From Actinoallomurus sp963823735 (lineage in GTDB: Bacteria; Actinomycetota; Actinomycetes; Streptosporangiales; Streptosporangiaceae): a DNA stretch of 64,000 bases. The position numbers and the translations under genes were made by a program. Below the pieces are notes generated by a model, which ran no database searches, had not been told where the DNA came from, and saw only the letters and a list, made by a program, of their open reading frames with translations. Location: the NCBI GenBank assembly GCA_963823735.1, contig CAWGMO010000002.1, positions 2,914,001-2,978,000 of the forward strand. The letters run 5' to 3'. Of this stretch, positions 1 to 8,639 are shown piece by piece (position 1 is the first letter of the stretch; each line of letters starts with the position of its first letter).

Positions 1-359
1 GGGGTGTCGAACGCCTCGGGTAGCGGGCCGCCGCCCGGGGTCAGGTCGGCGTGTGCACGGTTCCTTGGGGTCGCGCGTACGGTGGCGAGCTCCGTCTCGA
101 ACGCAGGCTGGAACGTGGCCGGTGGCGGGGTGATGAAGTCCGGCAGGTACCGCCTGGACCTCGGCATCTCGACCAGTGCCGCCGCCACCGGGTCCCGGGC
201 CAGGTCCGCGAACTCGTCGCGGTGTCCGGCGGCCCAGCGGGCCAGCCACGGCTCCCTCGGGCTGGCCAGGGCCAGCAGGGCGCCCACGGTCTCGGCGATC
301 GGGGAGATCGCGAATCGGGTTTTCGCCAGATCCTGGGCCTCTACCGTCAACCAGACCAC
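1..359 (-). CDS. ArsR-type regulator N-terminal region, partial
   Basis: A frame on the minus strand is open from a GTG at 359 to the window edge (119 codons), so the 3' end is missing. The start reads VVWLTVEAQDLAKTRFAISP and is followed by a helical region (ETVGALLALA, then PWLARWAAGHRDEFADLA). This N-terminal pattern (LARTRF-like, SPL-ETV-like) is what I know from actinobacterial ArsR-family regulators with a DUF5937-type N-terminus; the winged helix itself would lie beyond the edge and is not seen. It is divergent from the MFS exporter starting at 420, which fits a local repressor. A TTG at 351 is an alternative start. Confidence 0.6.
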   Translation of the reverse strand, partial: MVWLTVEAQDLAKTRFAISPIAETVGALLALASPREPWLARWAAGHRDEFADLARDPVAAALVEMPRSRRYLPDFITPPPATFQPAFETELATVRATPRNRAHADLTPGGGPLPEAFDT

Positions 360-419
360 CGGTTTCGCCTCCCGACGAAACTTTAGACCGATCAGTGCCG
401 TTTGCCGACGCTGCCCGGT

Positions 420-1610
420 ATGACTACCTACCGGAGCCTCTTCGCCGGAAGCGAGTTCCGCGCCCTGTTCGGCGGGCAGGCGCTCGTGGCCGCGCAGACC
501 ATGCAGATGCTGGCGCTTTCCGCGCTCGTGTACGCCCGCACCGCGTCGCCGCTGCTGGCGTCGGTGACCTATCTGGCCGGATTCGCGCCGCAGGTGCTCG
601 GAGCGGTGGTGTTGCTGTCGCTGGCCGATCGCGTCCCCGCGCGGGCCTTCCTTGTCACCTGGGACATCACGCGGGCGGCGATGGCCGTCGTCCTGGCGCT
701 CGGCGGCCTGCCGGTGGCGGCGATGCTCGCGCTGGTGATGTCTGCCGGTCTCGTCGAGTCGGTCGGCGTCGCGATCCGCGGTGCGCTGCTCGTCGACGTG
801 CTTCCCGCCGGCGCGTACGTGCTCGCCCGGTCGGTCCTCAACGTCGCCGCCGGGGCGATGCAGATCGTCGGGTACGCGATCGGTGGCACCCTGCTGGCCG
901 CCCTCGGGCCGCGCGCCGCGCTGCTCGGCGGTGCCGGGCTCACGCTCGGCTGCGCGGCGGTCGACCGATGGGGGCTGCGCAGGCGGGACCCGCGCGTCGG
1001 CGAGCGCGCTTCGGCCGCCGCCACGTGGCGTGGCAACCGCGCCCTGTTCGCCGACCGGGTCACCCGGGGCCTGCTGCTGGCGCAGTGGCTGCCGGGCTGC
1101 CTGATCGTGGGCGCCGAGGCGCTCTACGTGCCGTACGCCGGGTCCGGCGCGGGCGTGCTGTTCACCGCCGCGGCGGCCGGCATGCTCACCGGCGACCTCG
1201 TGGTCGGCCGCTGCGTCCCGGCGGCGCTGCGGGGACGGCTCGTCGTGCCTCTGTTCGCGCTGCTCGCCGCGCCGTACCTGGCGTTCGCCGCCCACCCGCC
1301 CGCGTGGACGGCCGCCGCGCTCGTCGCCGTCGCCTCGTTCGGCTACGCGGGCAACCTGGGGCTTCAGGAGCGCTTCGTCATCGCCCTTCCGGAGGCGCTG
1401 CGTGGCCAGGGACTCGGCCTGGCCGGCAGCGGCATGATGACCGCCCAGGCCCTCGCGGCGTCCGCGGTCGGCGCGGTCGCGGAGACCACGGGCCCGCCGA
1501 TGGCCATGGTCGCCGCGGCGATCGCGTCGCTGCTGGTGACCGCGGCCCTGGTGCCTTCCCTGCGCCTCCGGCCGGGCCCTGTCACGTTCGAAGGCCCGGC
1601 GGTGTCTTGA
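420..1610 (+). CDS. MFS transporter
   Basis: A 396-residue integral membrane protein with alternating hydrophobic segments across its length and the MFS loop 2-3 signature around residues 69-83 (LADRVPARAFLVTWD, the D-R-x-x-x-R type motif followed by a conserved D). The family exports drugs or small metabolites by proton antiport; the substrate cannot be told. I chose the ATG at 420; a TTG at 402 is also in frame and neither has a clear ribosome binding site, so a leaderless message is possible. The gene is divergent from the partial ArsR-type gene, the likely regulator. Its last codons overlap the candidate promoter of the next gene. Confidence 0.85.
   Translation: MTTYRSLFAGSEFRALFGGQALVAAQTMQMLALSALVYARTASPLLASVTYLAGFAPQVLGAVVLLSLADRVPARAFLVTWDITRAAMAVVLALGGLPVAAMLALVMSAGLVESVGVAIRGALLVDVLPAGAYVLARSVLNVAAGAMQIVGYAIGGTLLAALGPRAALLGGAGLTLGCAAVDRWGLRRRDPRVGERASAAATWRGNRALFADRVTRGLLLAQWLPGCLIVGAEALYVPYAGSGAGVLFTAAAAGMLTGDLVVGRCVPAALRGRLVVPLFALLAAPYLAFAAHPPAWTAAALVAVASFGYAGNLGLQERFVIALPEALRGQGLGLAGSGMMTAQALAASAVGAVAETTGPPMAMVAAAIASLLVTAALVPSLRLRPGPVTFEGPAVS
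1580..1606 (+). promoter_or_regulatory. candidate ECF41-type sigma promoter
   Basis: TGTCACG (1580-1586), a 16-nt spacer, and TGTC (1603-1606). ECF41 sigma factors are known to use a -35 of TGTCACA and a -10 of CGTC about 16 nt apart in front of a COE gene (carboxymuconolactone decarboxylase, oxidoreductase or epimerase). Here it sits about 40 bp before the AhpD-like gene whose partner is an ECF41 sigma factor, which makes autoregulation likely. It overlaps the end of the MFS gene. Confidence 0.55.
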
Positions 1611-1643
1611 TGGCGGACAGGTGAAACGCACAAGGAGGACACC

Positions 1644-2222
1644 ATGGCGCTACGCGTCCCGAAGGCCGAGCTTCCCCTCGCCCTCAAGGAGAACATGATC
1701 GAGCGGCTCGGCGCCGTGCCCGAGAACGTCGAGGTGCTGTGGCACAGTCCCGAGGTCGCACAGGACAACCTGGAGTTCGGCGGCAAGGTGGGTGCCTGGG
1801 GCGCGGCCGACGAGAGTCTCAAGTCGTTCGCGCACATGGCCGTCGCGGCGCTGGTCGGCTGTAGCTGGTGCCTTGACGTCGGCTACTTCCAGGCCCAGAA
1901 CCAGAACCTCGACCTGGCCAAGGCGAGCCAGGTGCCGCGCTGGCGCGTGTCGGAGGTGTTCACGCCGCTGGAGCGGGACGTGCTGGAGTACGCCGAGGCC
2001 ATGACGTACACGCCGATGACCGTCACGGACGAGCAGTACGCGGGCCTGCTCGAAAGGCTCGGTCCGGCGGCGATGGTCGAGCTCACCGCGTTCATCGCGT
2101 ACGTCAACCTGGCGACGAGGGCCAACGTGGCGAACGGTGTCGAGTCGCAGGGCTTCTCCGACGCGTGCGAGGTTCCGCTGGCCGCGCGGCACGAGAAGTC
2201 CGGCGTAGCGTCGCCGGCATGA
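1644..2222 (+). CDS. carboxymuconolactone decarboxylase / AhpD-like protein
   Basis: A 192-residue soluble helical protein of the CMD/AhpD fold. The redox motif C-S-W-C is at residues 73-76 in the family context (AVAALVGCSWCLDVG); the histidine that follows the CxxC in AhpD is a glycine here (G80), so alkylhydroperoxidase activity is not assured. A strong ribosome binding site (AAGGAGGA) precedes the ATG. The stop overlaps the ATG of the next gene (ATGA at 2219-2222), so the two are translationally coupled. CMD proteins are one of the three COE enzyme types paired with ECF41 sigma factors, so this is probably both partner and target of the sigma factor. Confidence 0.85.
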   Translation: MALRVPKAELPLALKENMIERLGAVPENVEVLWHSPEVAQDNLEFGGKVGAWGAADESLKSFAHMAVAALVGCSWCLDVGYFQAQNQNLDLAKASQVPRWRVSEVFTPLERDVLEYAEAMTYTPMTVTDEQYAGLLERLGPAAMVELTAFIAYVNLATRANVANGVESQGFSDACEVPLAARHEKSGVASPA

Positions 2223-3079
2223 CCGAGGACGCGTTCGTCGCCCATCGCGGCCTGCTGTTCACGGTCGCCTACCAGATGCTCGGGTCGGCGGCCGACGCGG
2301 AGGACGTCCTGCAGGAGTCCTGGCTGCGATGGGCCGGCGTCGACCGCTCGCGGGTGCGTGACCAGCGGGCGTACCTGGTCCGGGTCGTCACCCGGCAGGC
2401 GCTCAACCGCCTGCGTACGCTGTCGCGCAGCCGCGAGGAGTACGTCGGCGAGTGGCTGCCGGAGCCGCTGCTGACCACGCCCGATGTCGCGGAGGACGTC
2501 GAGCTCGCCGAGAGCGTCTCGATCGCGATGCTGACCGTGCTGGAGACGCTCACGCCGGCCGAGCGGGCGGTGTTCGTGCTGCGCGAGGTCTTCGACATGC
2601 CGCACGGTGAGATCGCCGAGGTCGTCGGGAAGCCCGCGGCGACGGTGCGGCAGATCGCGCGGCGGGCGCGCGAGCACGTGGCGGCCCGGCGTCCCCGGGT
2701 ACGGGTGAGCCCGTCGGAGCAGCGAGCCGTGGTGGAGCGGTTCCTGGCCGCGCTGCGAACCGGGCGGCTGGAGGAGCTGCTGGAGGTCATGGCGCCGGAC
2801 GTGGTCCTGGTCGCCGACGGCGGCGGGTTCACGGCCGCGGCTCCGGCTCCGATCCACGGCGCCATGGCGGTGGCGACGGCGCTCACGCGCGTGGACCGTG
2901 AGGCGGCCGGGACGACGCTGGTCCAGCTCAACGGCGCGCCCGCGGTACGGATCGAGATCGACGGACGGGAGTCGGCGGTGAGCCTCGTCGTGGAGAACGG
3001 GCGGGTCGCCCGCGTCTACGCGATCGCGAACCCCTGGAAGCTGACGCGGCTGGACGAGCCGGCCGACCTCGCCCGATGA
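2219..3079 (+). CDS. ECF41-type RNA polymerase sigma factor (SigJ-like)
   Basis: A 286-residue extracytoplasmic-function sigma factor. Region 2 is at about residues 5-72 (LLFTVAYQMLGSAADAEDVL), region 4 at about 108-160 (LTPAERAVFVLREVFDMPHG and an HTH), followed by a SnoaL/NTF2-like extension of about 110 residues. The extension carries the ECF41 signatures DGGG (VADGGGF) and NPxKL (IANPWKL), known to control sigma activity in place of a classical anti-sigma factor. The start is the ATG at 2219, overlapping the CMD stop; an upstream in-frame start at 2165 would lie inside the CMD gene and is less likely. The 3' end is 4 bp from the convergent methyltransferase. Confidence 0.9.
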   Translation: MTEDAFVAHRGLLFTVAYQMLGSAADAEDVLQESWLRWAGVDRSRVRDQRAYLVRVVTRQALNRLRTLSRSREEYVGEWLPEPLLTTPDVAEDVELAESVSIAMLTVLETLTPAERAVFVLREVFDMPHGEIAEVVGKPAATVRQIARRAREHVAARRPRVRVSPSEQRAVVERFLAALRTGRLEELLEVMAPDVVLVADGGGFTAAAPAPIHGAMAVATALTRVDREAAGTTLVQLNGAPAVRIEIDGRESAVSLVVENGRVARVYAIANPWKLTRLDEPADLAR

Positions 3080-3083
3080 CAGG

Positions 3084-3893
3084 TCAGCGCTTCCGCGCCA
3101 CCCCGCCCCAGATCTGGACCGAGGTCGGCGCCTTGGGCCCAGGGGGGCGGGGACGCCAGTGCGAGACGTTCACGAAGCCGGGCTCGGCCAGCTCGAAGTC
3201 GCCGAACAGCCCCTTGACCTCCACCCGGGTGCGGAACACCGCGGGCGACCGCGCGTGGGCGTACGCCTCCTTCACCCCGGCGATGATCTCGGTCGGGGTG
3301 CCGTCGCCGATGGCGTGGGTGATCACCAGCCACGAGCCGGGGACGACGCTGTCCCGGTACGTGCGCACCAGGTCGTCCACGCTCTCGCGGTGGAAGTGCA
3401 GCACGGCCGCCATGAAGATCGCCACCGGCCGGGAGAAGTCGAGCATGCCGACGACGCGCGGGTCCTTCAGGACCGAGTCCGGCTCGCGCAGGTCGGCGGT
3501 GACGACCGTCGTGTTGTCGTTCGTGGCCAGCAGGGCACGGCCGTGGGCCAGGACCACCGGGTCGTAGTCCACGTACACCACGCGGCACGACGGGTCGACG
3601 TCCTGTGCCACCTCGTGGATGTTGCGGCTCGTCGGCAGGCCGGAGCCCAGGTCGAGGAACTGACGGACGCCCTGTCCGGCCAGGAAGGCCGTCGCGCGGC
3701 GGGTGAAGTCGCGGTTGTCGCGGGACAGGATCGGGGTGTCGGGGACCACGGCCATGGTCGCCTCGGCCACCGCCCGATCGACCTCGAAATTGTCCTTGCC
3801 GCCGAGGTAATAGTCATAGACGCGGGCCTCGTTGGCCACCGAGCTGTCGACACCGGGCGGGGACTTCTCTCGTCCGTCTTCCACTTCACACAC
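3084..3893 (-). CDS. SAM-dependent methyltransferase, Methyltransf_19 (DUF574/SAV2177) family
   Basis: 269 residues. The family N-terminus N-E-A-R-V-Y-D-Y-Y-L-G-G-K-D-N-F is at about 21-36, the SAM-binding loop FLDLGSGLPT at 79-88, and an acidic motif (VYVDYDPVVL) follows. The family is expanded in actinomycetes and its substrates are unknown. This is one of three copies in the window (others at 21709 and 56103), each the only gene of its transcription unit. The 5' side is a 120-bp gap shared with the divergent membrane protein at 4015. Confidence 0.9.
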   Translation of the reverse strand: MCEVEDGREKSPPGVDSSVANEARVYDYYLGGKDNFEVDRAVAEATMAVVPDTPILSRDNRDFTRRATAFLAGQGVRQFLDLGSGLPTSRNIHEVAQDVDPSCRVVYVDYDPVVLAHGRALLATNDNTTVVTADLREPDSVLKDPRVVGMLDFSRPVAIFMAAVLHFHRESVDDLVRTYRDSVVPGSWLVITHAIGDGTPTEIIAGVKEAYAHARSPAVFRTRVEVKGLFGDFELAEPGFVNVSHWRPRPPGPKAPTSVQIWGGVARKR

Positions 3894-4014
3894 CGTTCAC
3901 GTTCAGTACGAGGCGACAGAATATCCCGATGAATACGGCGAAGCAGCACGCCCCCGCGTGATCCGAAACCGTGTTCCGGCCGTCTAACCAGCGGACACCT
4001 AAGGGGATGCAAAT

Positions 4015-4641
4015 ATGGACAAACCCGCACGTACGGCTGTAAGCGTCGTCTGGGCCGTCATTCCTCTGGTCACGCTCGGGCTGGCCTCCACGCTGTCCTT
4101 CGGCTACGCGGCGATCAGGCTGCGCAAGCCGCTCTACTGGGCCACGACGGCCCTCTATCTGGCGCTGTTCGTCCTGATGGTCGCCTTGTCGGGCGGCGTC
4201 GAGGGCTCGGGCACCGACAAGGCGTTCGCCGTGCCGTTCGTGCTGTCCTGGCTGGGCGGCACCGTGCACGCGTTCGTGATCCGGCCGAAGGTGTTCGAGT
4301 CGCGCCAGTACGACCGGGCGATCGGGGCCGCGCGGAACCGCCAGGAGCTGCGCAAGGAGGCGCGCGAGACCGCGCGCGACGTGTCGATGGCCTGGGAGCT
4401 GCGCATCGGGCGTCCCGACCTGCCGCGCGAGTTCGACGACGGCGGCCTGGTCGACGTCAACCACGTACCCGCCGGCGCCCTCGCCGAGCTGCCGGGCATG
4501 ACGCCCGAGCTCGTGGAGCGCGTCCTGCGCGTACGCGAGGAGTGCGGCGGGTTCACCTCTGTCGAGGAGCTCTCGGCGCTCGCCCAGCTCCCGCCCGCGC
4601 TGACCCCACGGCTCGCGGAGTTCGCCGTCTTCCTGCCCTGA
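4015..4641 (+). CDS. membrane protein with C-terminal helix-hairpin-helix domain
   Basis: 208 residues. Three hydrophobic segments at about 8-30, 41-60 and 72-90 form an N-terminal membrane part, then a charged linker (about 95-135). The C-terminal 60 residues are a ComEA-like helix-hairpin-helix pair (LVDVNHVPAGALAELPGMTP, then ERVLRVREECGGFTSVEEL). ComEA-type HhH domains bind DNA non-specifically in uptake systems; here the domain is probably cytoplasmic, so a role in DNA uptake is not implied. An AAGGGGA ribosome binding site precedes the ATG. The function is unknown. Confidence 0.75.
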   Translation: MDKPARTAVSVVWAVIPLVTLGLASTLSFGYAAIRLRKPLYWATTALYLALFVLMVALSGGVEGSGTDKAFAVPFVLSWLGGTVHAFVIRPKVFESRQYDRAIGAARNRQELRKEARETARDVSMAWELRIGRPDLPREFDDGGLVDVNHVPAGALAELPGMTPELVERVLRVREECGGFTSVEELSALAQLPPALTPRLAEFAVFLP

Positions 4642-4727
4642 ACCCGGCGGCGCGCGGTACGCGGCGTACGCGGGATGGGCGATGATGAGGACCGTCCGGG
4701 ATCCCCCCGCCCGCATGTGGAGCGTAC

Positions 4728-7700
4728 GTGTCCGACTCGCTGACCTATGCCGACGCGCTGAAGATCCTCGGCGACACCAAGAGCCGGCTGGTCGGCCTCC
4801 TCGACGGCGCGGCGACGCTCGGGCTGGCTGCGTGGACGGCGACCGCGTGGGCCTCCGGCACCGACCCCTCGGCCGCGTTGAACCTCTTCGACCTCAAGGA
4901 CGAGGTCATCAGGTTCGGGCACGACGCCGTACGCCGGATCGCCGAGCGCCGCAGCGGGCTGTCGCGGTTCGACCGTACGCAGCGGCTCGCCGCCGCGCAC
5001 GCCGCGCTGGTCGTCTCGTCCTACTTCGAGGCGCTGGGCGGCGCGGAGCTGCCGCTCTCCCCCGAGCGCCTCGCCGTCACCGCGACCGGCGACGCCGGGT
5101 ACACCCCGCCCAAGGGCTACTCCGACCTGATCGACGGCCTGCTCAGCGACCGTCTCCCGCTGCCCGAGCCGCACGTCCCGTACGCGCGGACCCGCGAGGA
5201 GATCGGCGGCCTGTACGACCTGATGTCGCGGCGGCTCGCGGCGATCGTCCGCGAGGGTCCCGCGTGGGAGCGGCTCGCGGGGCGTGAGCGCAGCCGCGTG
5301 CTGGAGACCCTCCTGGCGCTGCCCGCCCAGGCCGTACGCTCCTACGACGACGCGTTCCAGCGGCTCGCCACCGACAACCGCGAGTTCGAGGTCTGGGCGA
5401 GCTTCACCGAGTCCCACGGCCTGGGCTCCGGGCTCGCCGAGGTCGGCCGGCTGCTCACCGAGATGGCGTCGCGGCACGCCGGCGACCGGCCGCGCGGCCA
5501 CCTCCTGCGCGGCTACCGTGCCGCCCTCGCCGACCCGGTCGTCGCCACCGGGCGCGCGCCCGAGTGGGTGGCGCTGCCCACGCTCGGCGAGGCGTACGTC
5601 AACCCGCGCTGCAAGGCCGCCGAGGTACGCCCCGGCGACGCGCCGTCCGGGCACGAGTGGTGGGAGGGCCAGGCGCCCGTCCCGTACGCCGACCGGTTCC
5701 TCACCGGCTACCTCACCTCGCCGCGGGCCGCGCACGCCCCGCTCGTCGTGCTCGGCGAACCCGGGTCCGGCAAGTCCAAGCTGACCGAAGTGCTGGCCGC
5801 GCGGCTGCCCGAGGGCGACTTCCTGCCCGTACGCGTCGAGCTGCGCGACGTCGACGCCGAGGCGATGATCCAGGAACAGATCGAGCAGGCGATCTTCCGG
5901 CAGGCCGGGGAGCGCATCGGCTTCCACGACCTCGTCGAGGCCGCTCCCGGCGCGCTGCCGGTCGTGATGCTCGACGGCTTCGACGAGCTGCTCCAGGCCG
6001 CCGGCGTGAACCGCTACGACTACCTGGAGCAGGTACGCGAGTTCCAGCGGCGCCAGCTCGCGATCGGCCGGCCCGTCGCGGTCATCGTCACGAGCCGTAC
6101 GGTCGTCGCCGACCGGGTGCGCTACCCGGCGGGCAGCGTCGCGCTCCAGCTCCAGCCGTTCGACGACGACCAGGTACGCCAGTGGCTGATGATCTGGCGG
6201 CGCCACAACGCCGGGCTGCTCGCCAGACGCGGCCTGGAGCCGCTGACGCCCGAGGCCGCGCTCTCCCACCGCGACCTCGCCCGACAGCCCCTGCTCCTCC
6301 TGATGCTCGCGATCTTCGACGCCACCGAGAACGCCCTGCAGCGGCGCTCGGCGAGCATGGGCCAGGCCGAGCTGTACGAGGCGCTGCTGATGGACTTCGC
6401 CGCCCGCGAGATCCTGAAGTACCCCGAGAACCGCTCTCTTCCGCTGGGCACCCAGCGCGAGCTCGCCGAGGCCGAGCTGGAGCGCCTCTCGGTGGTGGCG
6501 CTCGCCATGTTCGCGCGCGGACGGCAGAGCGTGACCGACGGCGAACTGGACCGCGACCTGCCGATCCTCCTGCCCGAGCCGCCGGGTTCGGTGCCCGCCG
6601 ACGAGGCCGCGCTCAGCATCGCGCAGCGCGCGACGGGCCGGTTCTTCTTCATCCACCGGTCCGAGGCGCACGTACAGGACCGCCGGACCCGCACCTATGA
6701 GTTCCTGCACACGACGTTCGGGGAGTTCCTGGTCGCCTGGCTGACCCGGCGGGCGCTGAACGACCTCGTCACCGGCGACCGCGCCGACGACGGCTTCCTC
6801 TACTCCGTCCTGTCGTTCGCCTGCGTGGCGGGGCGCGCGCCCGTCGCCGACTCGCTCGGCGAGCTGATCCGCGCCGACCCGTCCCGCGCCGCGTACCGTG
6901 ACCTGCTGCTCGGCCTGCTCGACGGCGCGCTGTACCCGAGCCCGGGCCGGTCCTACGCCGCGTACGAGCCGATCCGGCACCCGCTGACCCGTCGCCTGGC
7001 CGTCTACTCCGCCAACCTCGTCGTGCTGCTCGCGCTGCTGGAGCCAGGCGGTGTCAGCGCCCGCGCGATGTTCGGCGACGCCGGCGTCGAACGCTGGATC
7101 GAGCACAGCTACCTGTGGAAGGGCCAGCTCCCGACACCGGAGTGGAACGGCCTGGTCAACACCGTACGCGCCCGCGTCCACCGCGACGACGCGACGATCG
7201 ACGTCACGCTGACCCGCGAGGACGGCGCGCCGGCGTCGCTGCTGGAGAGCGTCGTGATCTCACCGCCGGACGCCCTGCTGGAGGCCACGGACTACGACGT
7301 ACTGCTGTCGCACGGACCGGCCTCCGCGTACGACTACCAGGTCGGGTCGACCAGCGACACCGGCATCCTGATCCGGAAGCTGGCGTTCCTGCCGAACTGG
7401 CGGATGGCGATGCTGCTCCTCCAGTGCGTGCCGTACTTCCGCACGATGGGCGACCGGATCCGGTGGCACGAGGGCGAGGCGAACACCATGCTCCCCGGCC
7501 ACCTGCTCGCCCTGCTCGACTACACCCGCGACCTGCCCGCGTGGGACCGGTCCGAGCTGTACGAACCGTGCATCGAGGCCATGAAGACCTTCCCCGGCCT
7601 GGAACACCAGATCCTGATACGCCTCCGCGACGACGCCCGCACCCTCCCGGTCGCCACGACCGTCGGCCTCCTCCGCCAGGCCGCCTCCATCCGCCCCTCC

Positions 7701-7898
7701 GACGCGTACCTGGAAGTGATCAACGACCTGTGGTCCCGGCACTCGGGCGGCGCACGCGGCGGCATCGGCGGCCGTGGCCTGATCGTCGCACTGGTGAAGG
7801 GCATCGACCAGAAATGGCCGGACGTCGACCTGACCCGCCTGGCCCCTGACCTGCGGGTAGCCGCCGCCTCACGTCGCCGCGCCTCGGACGGCGCGTAG
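4728..7898 (+). CDS. NACHT-domain STAND NTPase
   Basis: 1056 residues, GTG start. An all-helical N-terminal region of about 330 residues resembles the NACHT N-terminal helical (NNH) domains of actinobacteria. The NTPase follows, with Walker A GEPGSGKS at 343-350 and Walker B VVMLDGFDELLQ at about 411-422; the D-G-F-D-E-L form is typical of NACHT. A winged-helix/helical region and a long C-terminal part (about 700-1056) without obvious LRR, WD40 or TPR repeats come after. Bacterial NACHT proteins are NLR relatives and several protect against phages; the effector here would be the N-terminal helical domain. It stands alone, with no other defence gene nearby. ATPase fold is certain, defence role is inference. 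Confidence 0.85.
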   Translation: MSDSLTYADALKILGDTKSRLVGLLDGAATLGLAAWTATAWASGTDPSAALNLFDLKDEVIRFGHDAVRRIAERRSGLSRFDRTQRLAAAHAALVVSSYFEALGGAELPLSPERLAVTATGDAGYTPPKGYSDLIDGLLSDRLPLPEPHVPYARTREEIGGLYDLMSRRLAAIVREGPAWERLAGRERSRVLETLLALPAQAVRSYDDAFQRLATDNREFEVWASFTESHGLGSGLAEVGRLLTEMASRHAGDRPRGHLLRGYRAALADPVVATGRAPEWVALPTLGEAYVNPRCKAAEVRPGDAPSGHEWWEGQAPVPYADRFLTGYLTSPRAAHAPLVVLGEPGSGKSKLTEVLAARLPEGDFLPVRVELRDVDAEAMIQEQIEQAIFRQAGERIGFHDLVEAAPGALPVVMLDGFDELLQAAGVNRYDYLEQVREFQRRQLAIGRPVAVIVTSRTVVADRVRYPAGSVALQLQPFDDDQVRQWLMIWRRHNAGLLARRGLEPLTPEAALSHRDLARQPLLLLMLAIFDATENALQRRSASMGQAELYEALLMDFAAREILKYPENRSLPLGTQRELAEAELERLSVVALAMFARGRQSVTDGELDRDLPILLPEPPGSVPADEAALSIAQRATGRFFFIHRSEAHVQDRRTRTYEFLHTTFGEFLVAWLTRRALNDLVTGDRADDGFLYSVLSFACVAGRAPVADSLGELIRADPSRAAYRDLLLGLLDGALYPSPGRSYAAYEPIRHPLTRRLAVYSANLVVLLALLEPGGVSARAMFGDAGVERWIEHSYLWKGQLPTPEWNGLVNTVRARVHRDDATIDVTLTREDGAPASLLESVVISPPDALLEATDYDVLLSHGPASAYDYQVGSTSDTGILIRKLAFLPNWRMAMLLLQCVPYFRTMGDRIRWHEGEANTMLPGHLLALLDYTRDLPAWDRSELYEPCIEAMKTFPGLEHQILIRLRDDARTLPVATTVGLLRQAASIRPSDAYLEVINDLWSRHSGGARGGIGGRGLIVALVKGIDQKWPDVDLTRLAPDLRVAAASRRRASDGA

Positions 7899-7919
7899 CA
7901 CCGGACGAGCACGGGGGCC

Positions 7920-8029
7920 TTCAGGCCAGGGTCGCGAGTAGTGCGTCCCTGGCCCGCTCGTACGGTCGTGGGATCGGGCGCGTTCAGGCCAGGGTGGCGA
8001 GCACCGCGTCCTTGGCCCGTTCGTACGGT
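7920..8029 (-). repeat. 63-bp-offset direct repeat of the TetR gene 3' end
   Basis: 7920-7966 repeats 7983-8029 with 6 differences in 47 bases. On the minus strand both copies encode the same tail, PYERA-(K/R)-DA-(V/L)-LATLA-stop. The second (outer) copy lies just beyond the stop of the TetR gene at 7984. It looks like an in-frame 63-bp tandem duplication, or the trace of recombination with a paralogue, in which the outer tail is now untranslated. Confidence 0.85.
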
Positions 8030-8547
8030 GTGAGGTCGCCGGCGGCGCGGCACAGGACGTGGGCGCCTTCCAGGACCGTCACGAGCAGGGCGGCGAGGTC
8101 CTTCGCGGCGGCCTCGGCGAGCCCGGCCGCCGTAAGCCGGTCGGCGAGGGCGGTGGTCCATGAGGTGAACGCGCCGTTGGCCACGTCCTGGAGTGTCCGG
8201 GTGTGCGCGGGATCCGGGTCGCCCACGTCGACGGTGACCGCTGCCACGGCGCAGCCGCCGCCCTCCGCGGACAGGGCGAGCACCGGGCGGACGCTGTCGA
8301 AGAACGCTACGACGACGTCCTTCGGCGTGGTGCCGGGAAGCGCGGCCAGATGCGCCCTCACCTGGGCGCCGTCCGTCTCGGCGGCCGTCGCGGCGAGCTC
8401 GACCTTGCCGCCCGGGAAGTGGTGGTAGATGGCGCCGCGCGCCGCGCCGCTGTCGGCGAGCACGTCGGTGAACGACATCGCGGCCAGGCCGCGCCGCCGG
8501 AGCAGCCCGACCGCCGCGTCGATCATCCGGTCCCGCGTTCCGGCCAT
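7984..8547 (-). CDS. TetR/AcrR family regulator
   Basis: 187 residues. The HTH is at about residues 22-50 (MSFTDVLADSGAARGAIYHHFPGG), followed by a ligand domain of the LmrA/YxaF type (C-terminal core VLALSAEGGGCAVAAVTVDV). I chose the ATG at 8547 because AGGGAGG lies 8 nt upstream; an earlier ATG at 8580 has no ribosome binding site. It is divergent from the VOC gene at 8640, and a perfect 24-bp palindrome between them is the probable operator for both. Its stop is followed by a duplicated copy of its own 3' end. Confidence 0.9.
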   Translation of the reverse strand: MAGTRDRMIDAAVGLLRRRGLAAMSFTDVLADSGAARGAIYHHFPGGKVELAATAAETDGAQVRAHLAALPGTTPKDVVVAFFDSVRPVLALSAEGGGCAVAAVTVDVGDPDPAHTRTLQDVANGAFTSWTTALADRLTAAGLAEAAAKDLAALLVTVLEGAHVLCRAAGDLTPYERAKDAVLATLA

Positions 8548-8598
8548 CGGTGTCGCCTCCCTCTTGACTAGTACGGGCATCCTAGTGCACGCTCCACC

Positions 8599-8622
8599 TA
8601 GCTAGTACGTACGTACTAGCTA
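8599..8622. promoter_or_regulatory. 24-bp perfect palindrome, probable TetR operator
   Basis: The half-site is TAGCTAGTACGT followed immediately by its exact reverse complement, with no spacer. It lies between the divergent TetR gene (start 8547) and VOC gene (start 8640). Related partial copies of CTAGTAC occur at about 8567-8573 and 8581-8586, nearer the TetR start. Position and symmetry fit a TetR dimer-of-dimers operator. Confidence 0.8.
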
Positions 8623-8639
8623 CAAGAGAGGCGCACACC

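Noticed and set aside
4..423. Plus-strand frame of 139 codons at the window edge
   Set aside because: It is the antisense shadow of the partial ArsR-type gene on the minus strand, whose protein pattern is recognisable, while this one is not.
4155..7181. Minus-strand frame of 1008 codons opposite the NACHT gene
   Set aside because: Low-complexity, Gly/Arg/Glu-rich wrong-frame text; the plus strand has clear NACHT motifs.
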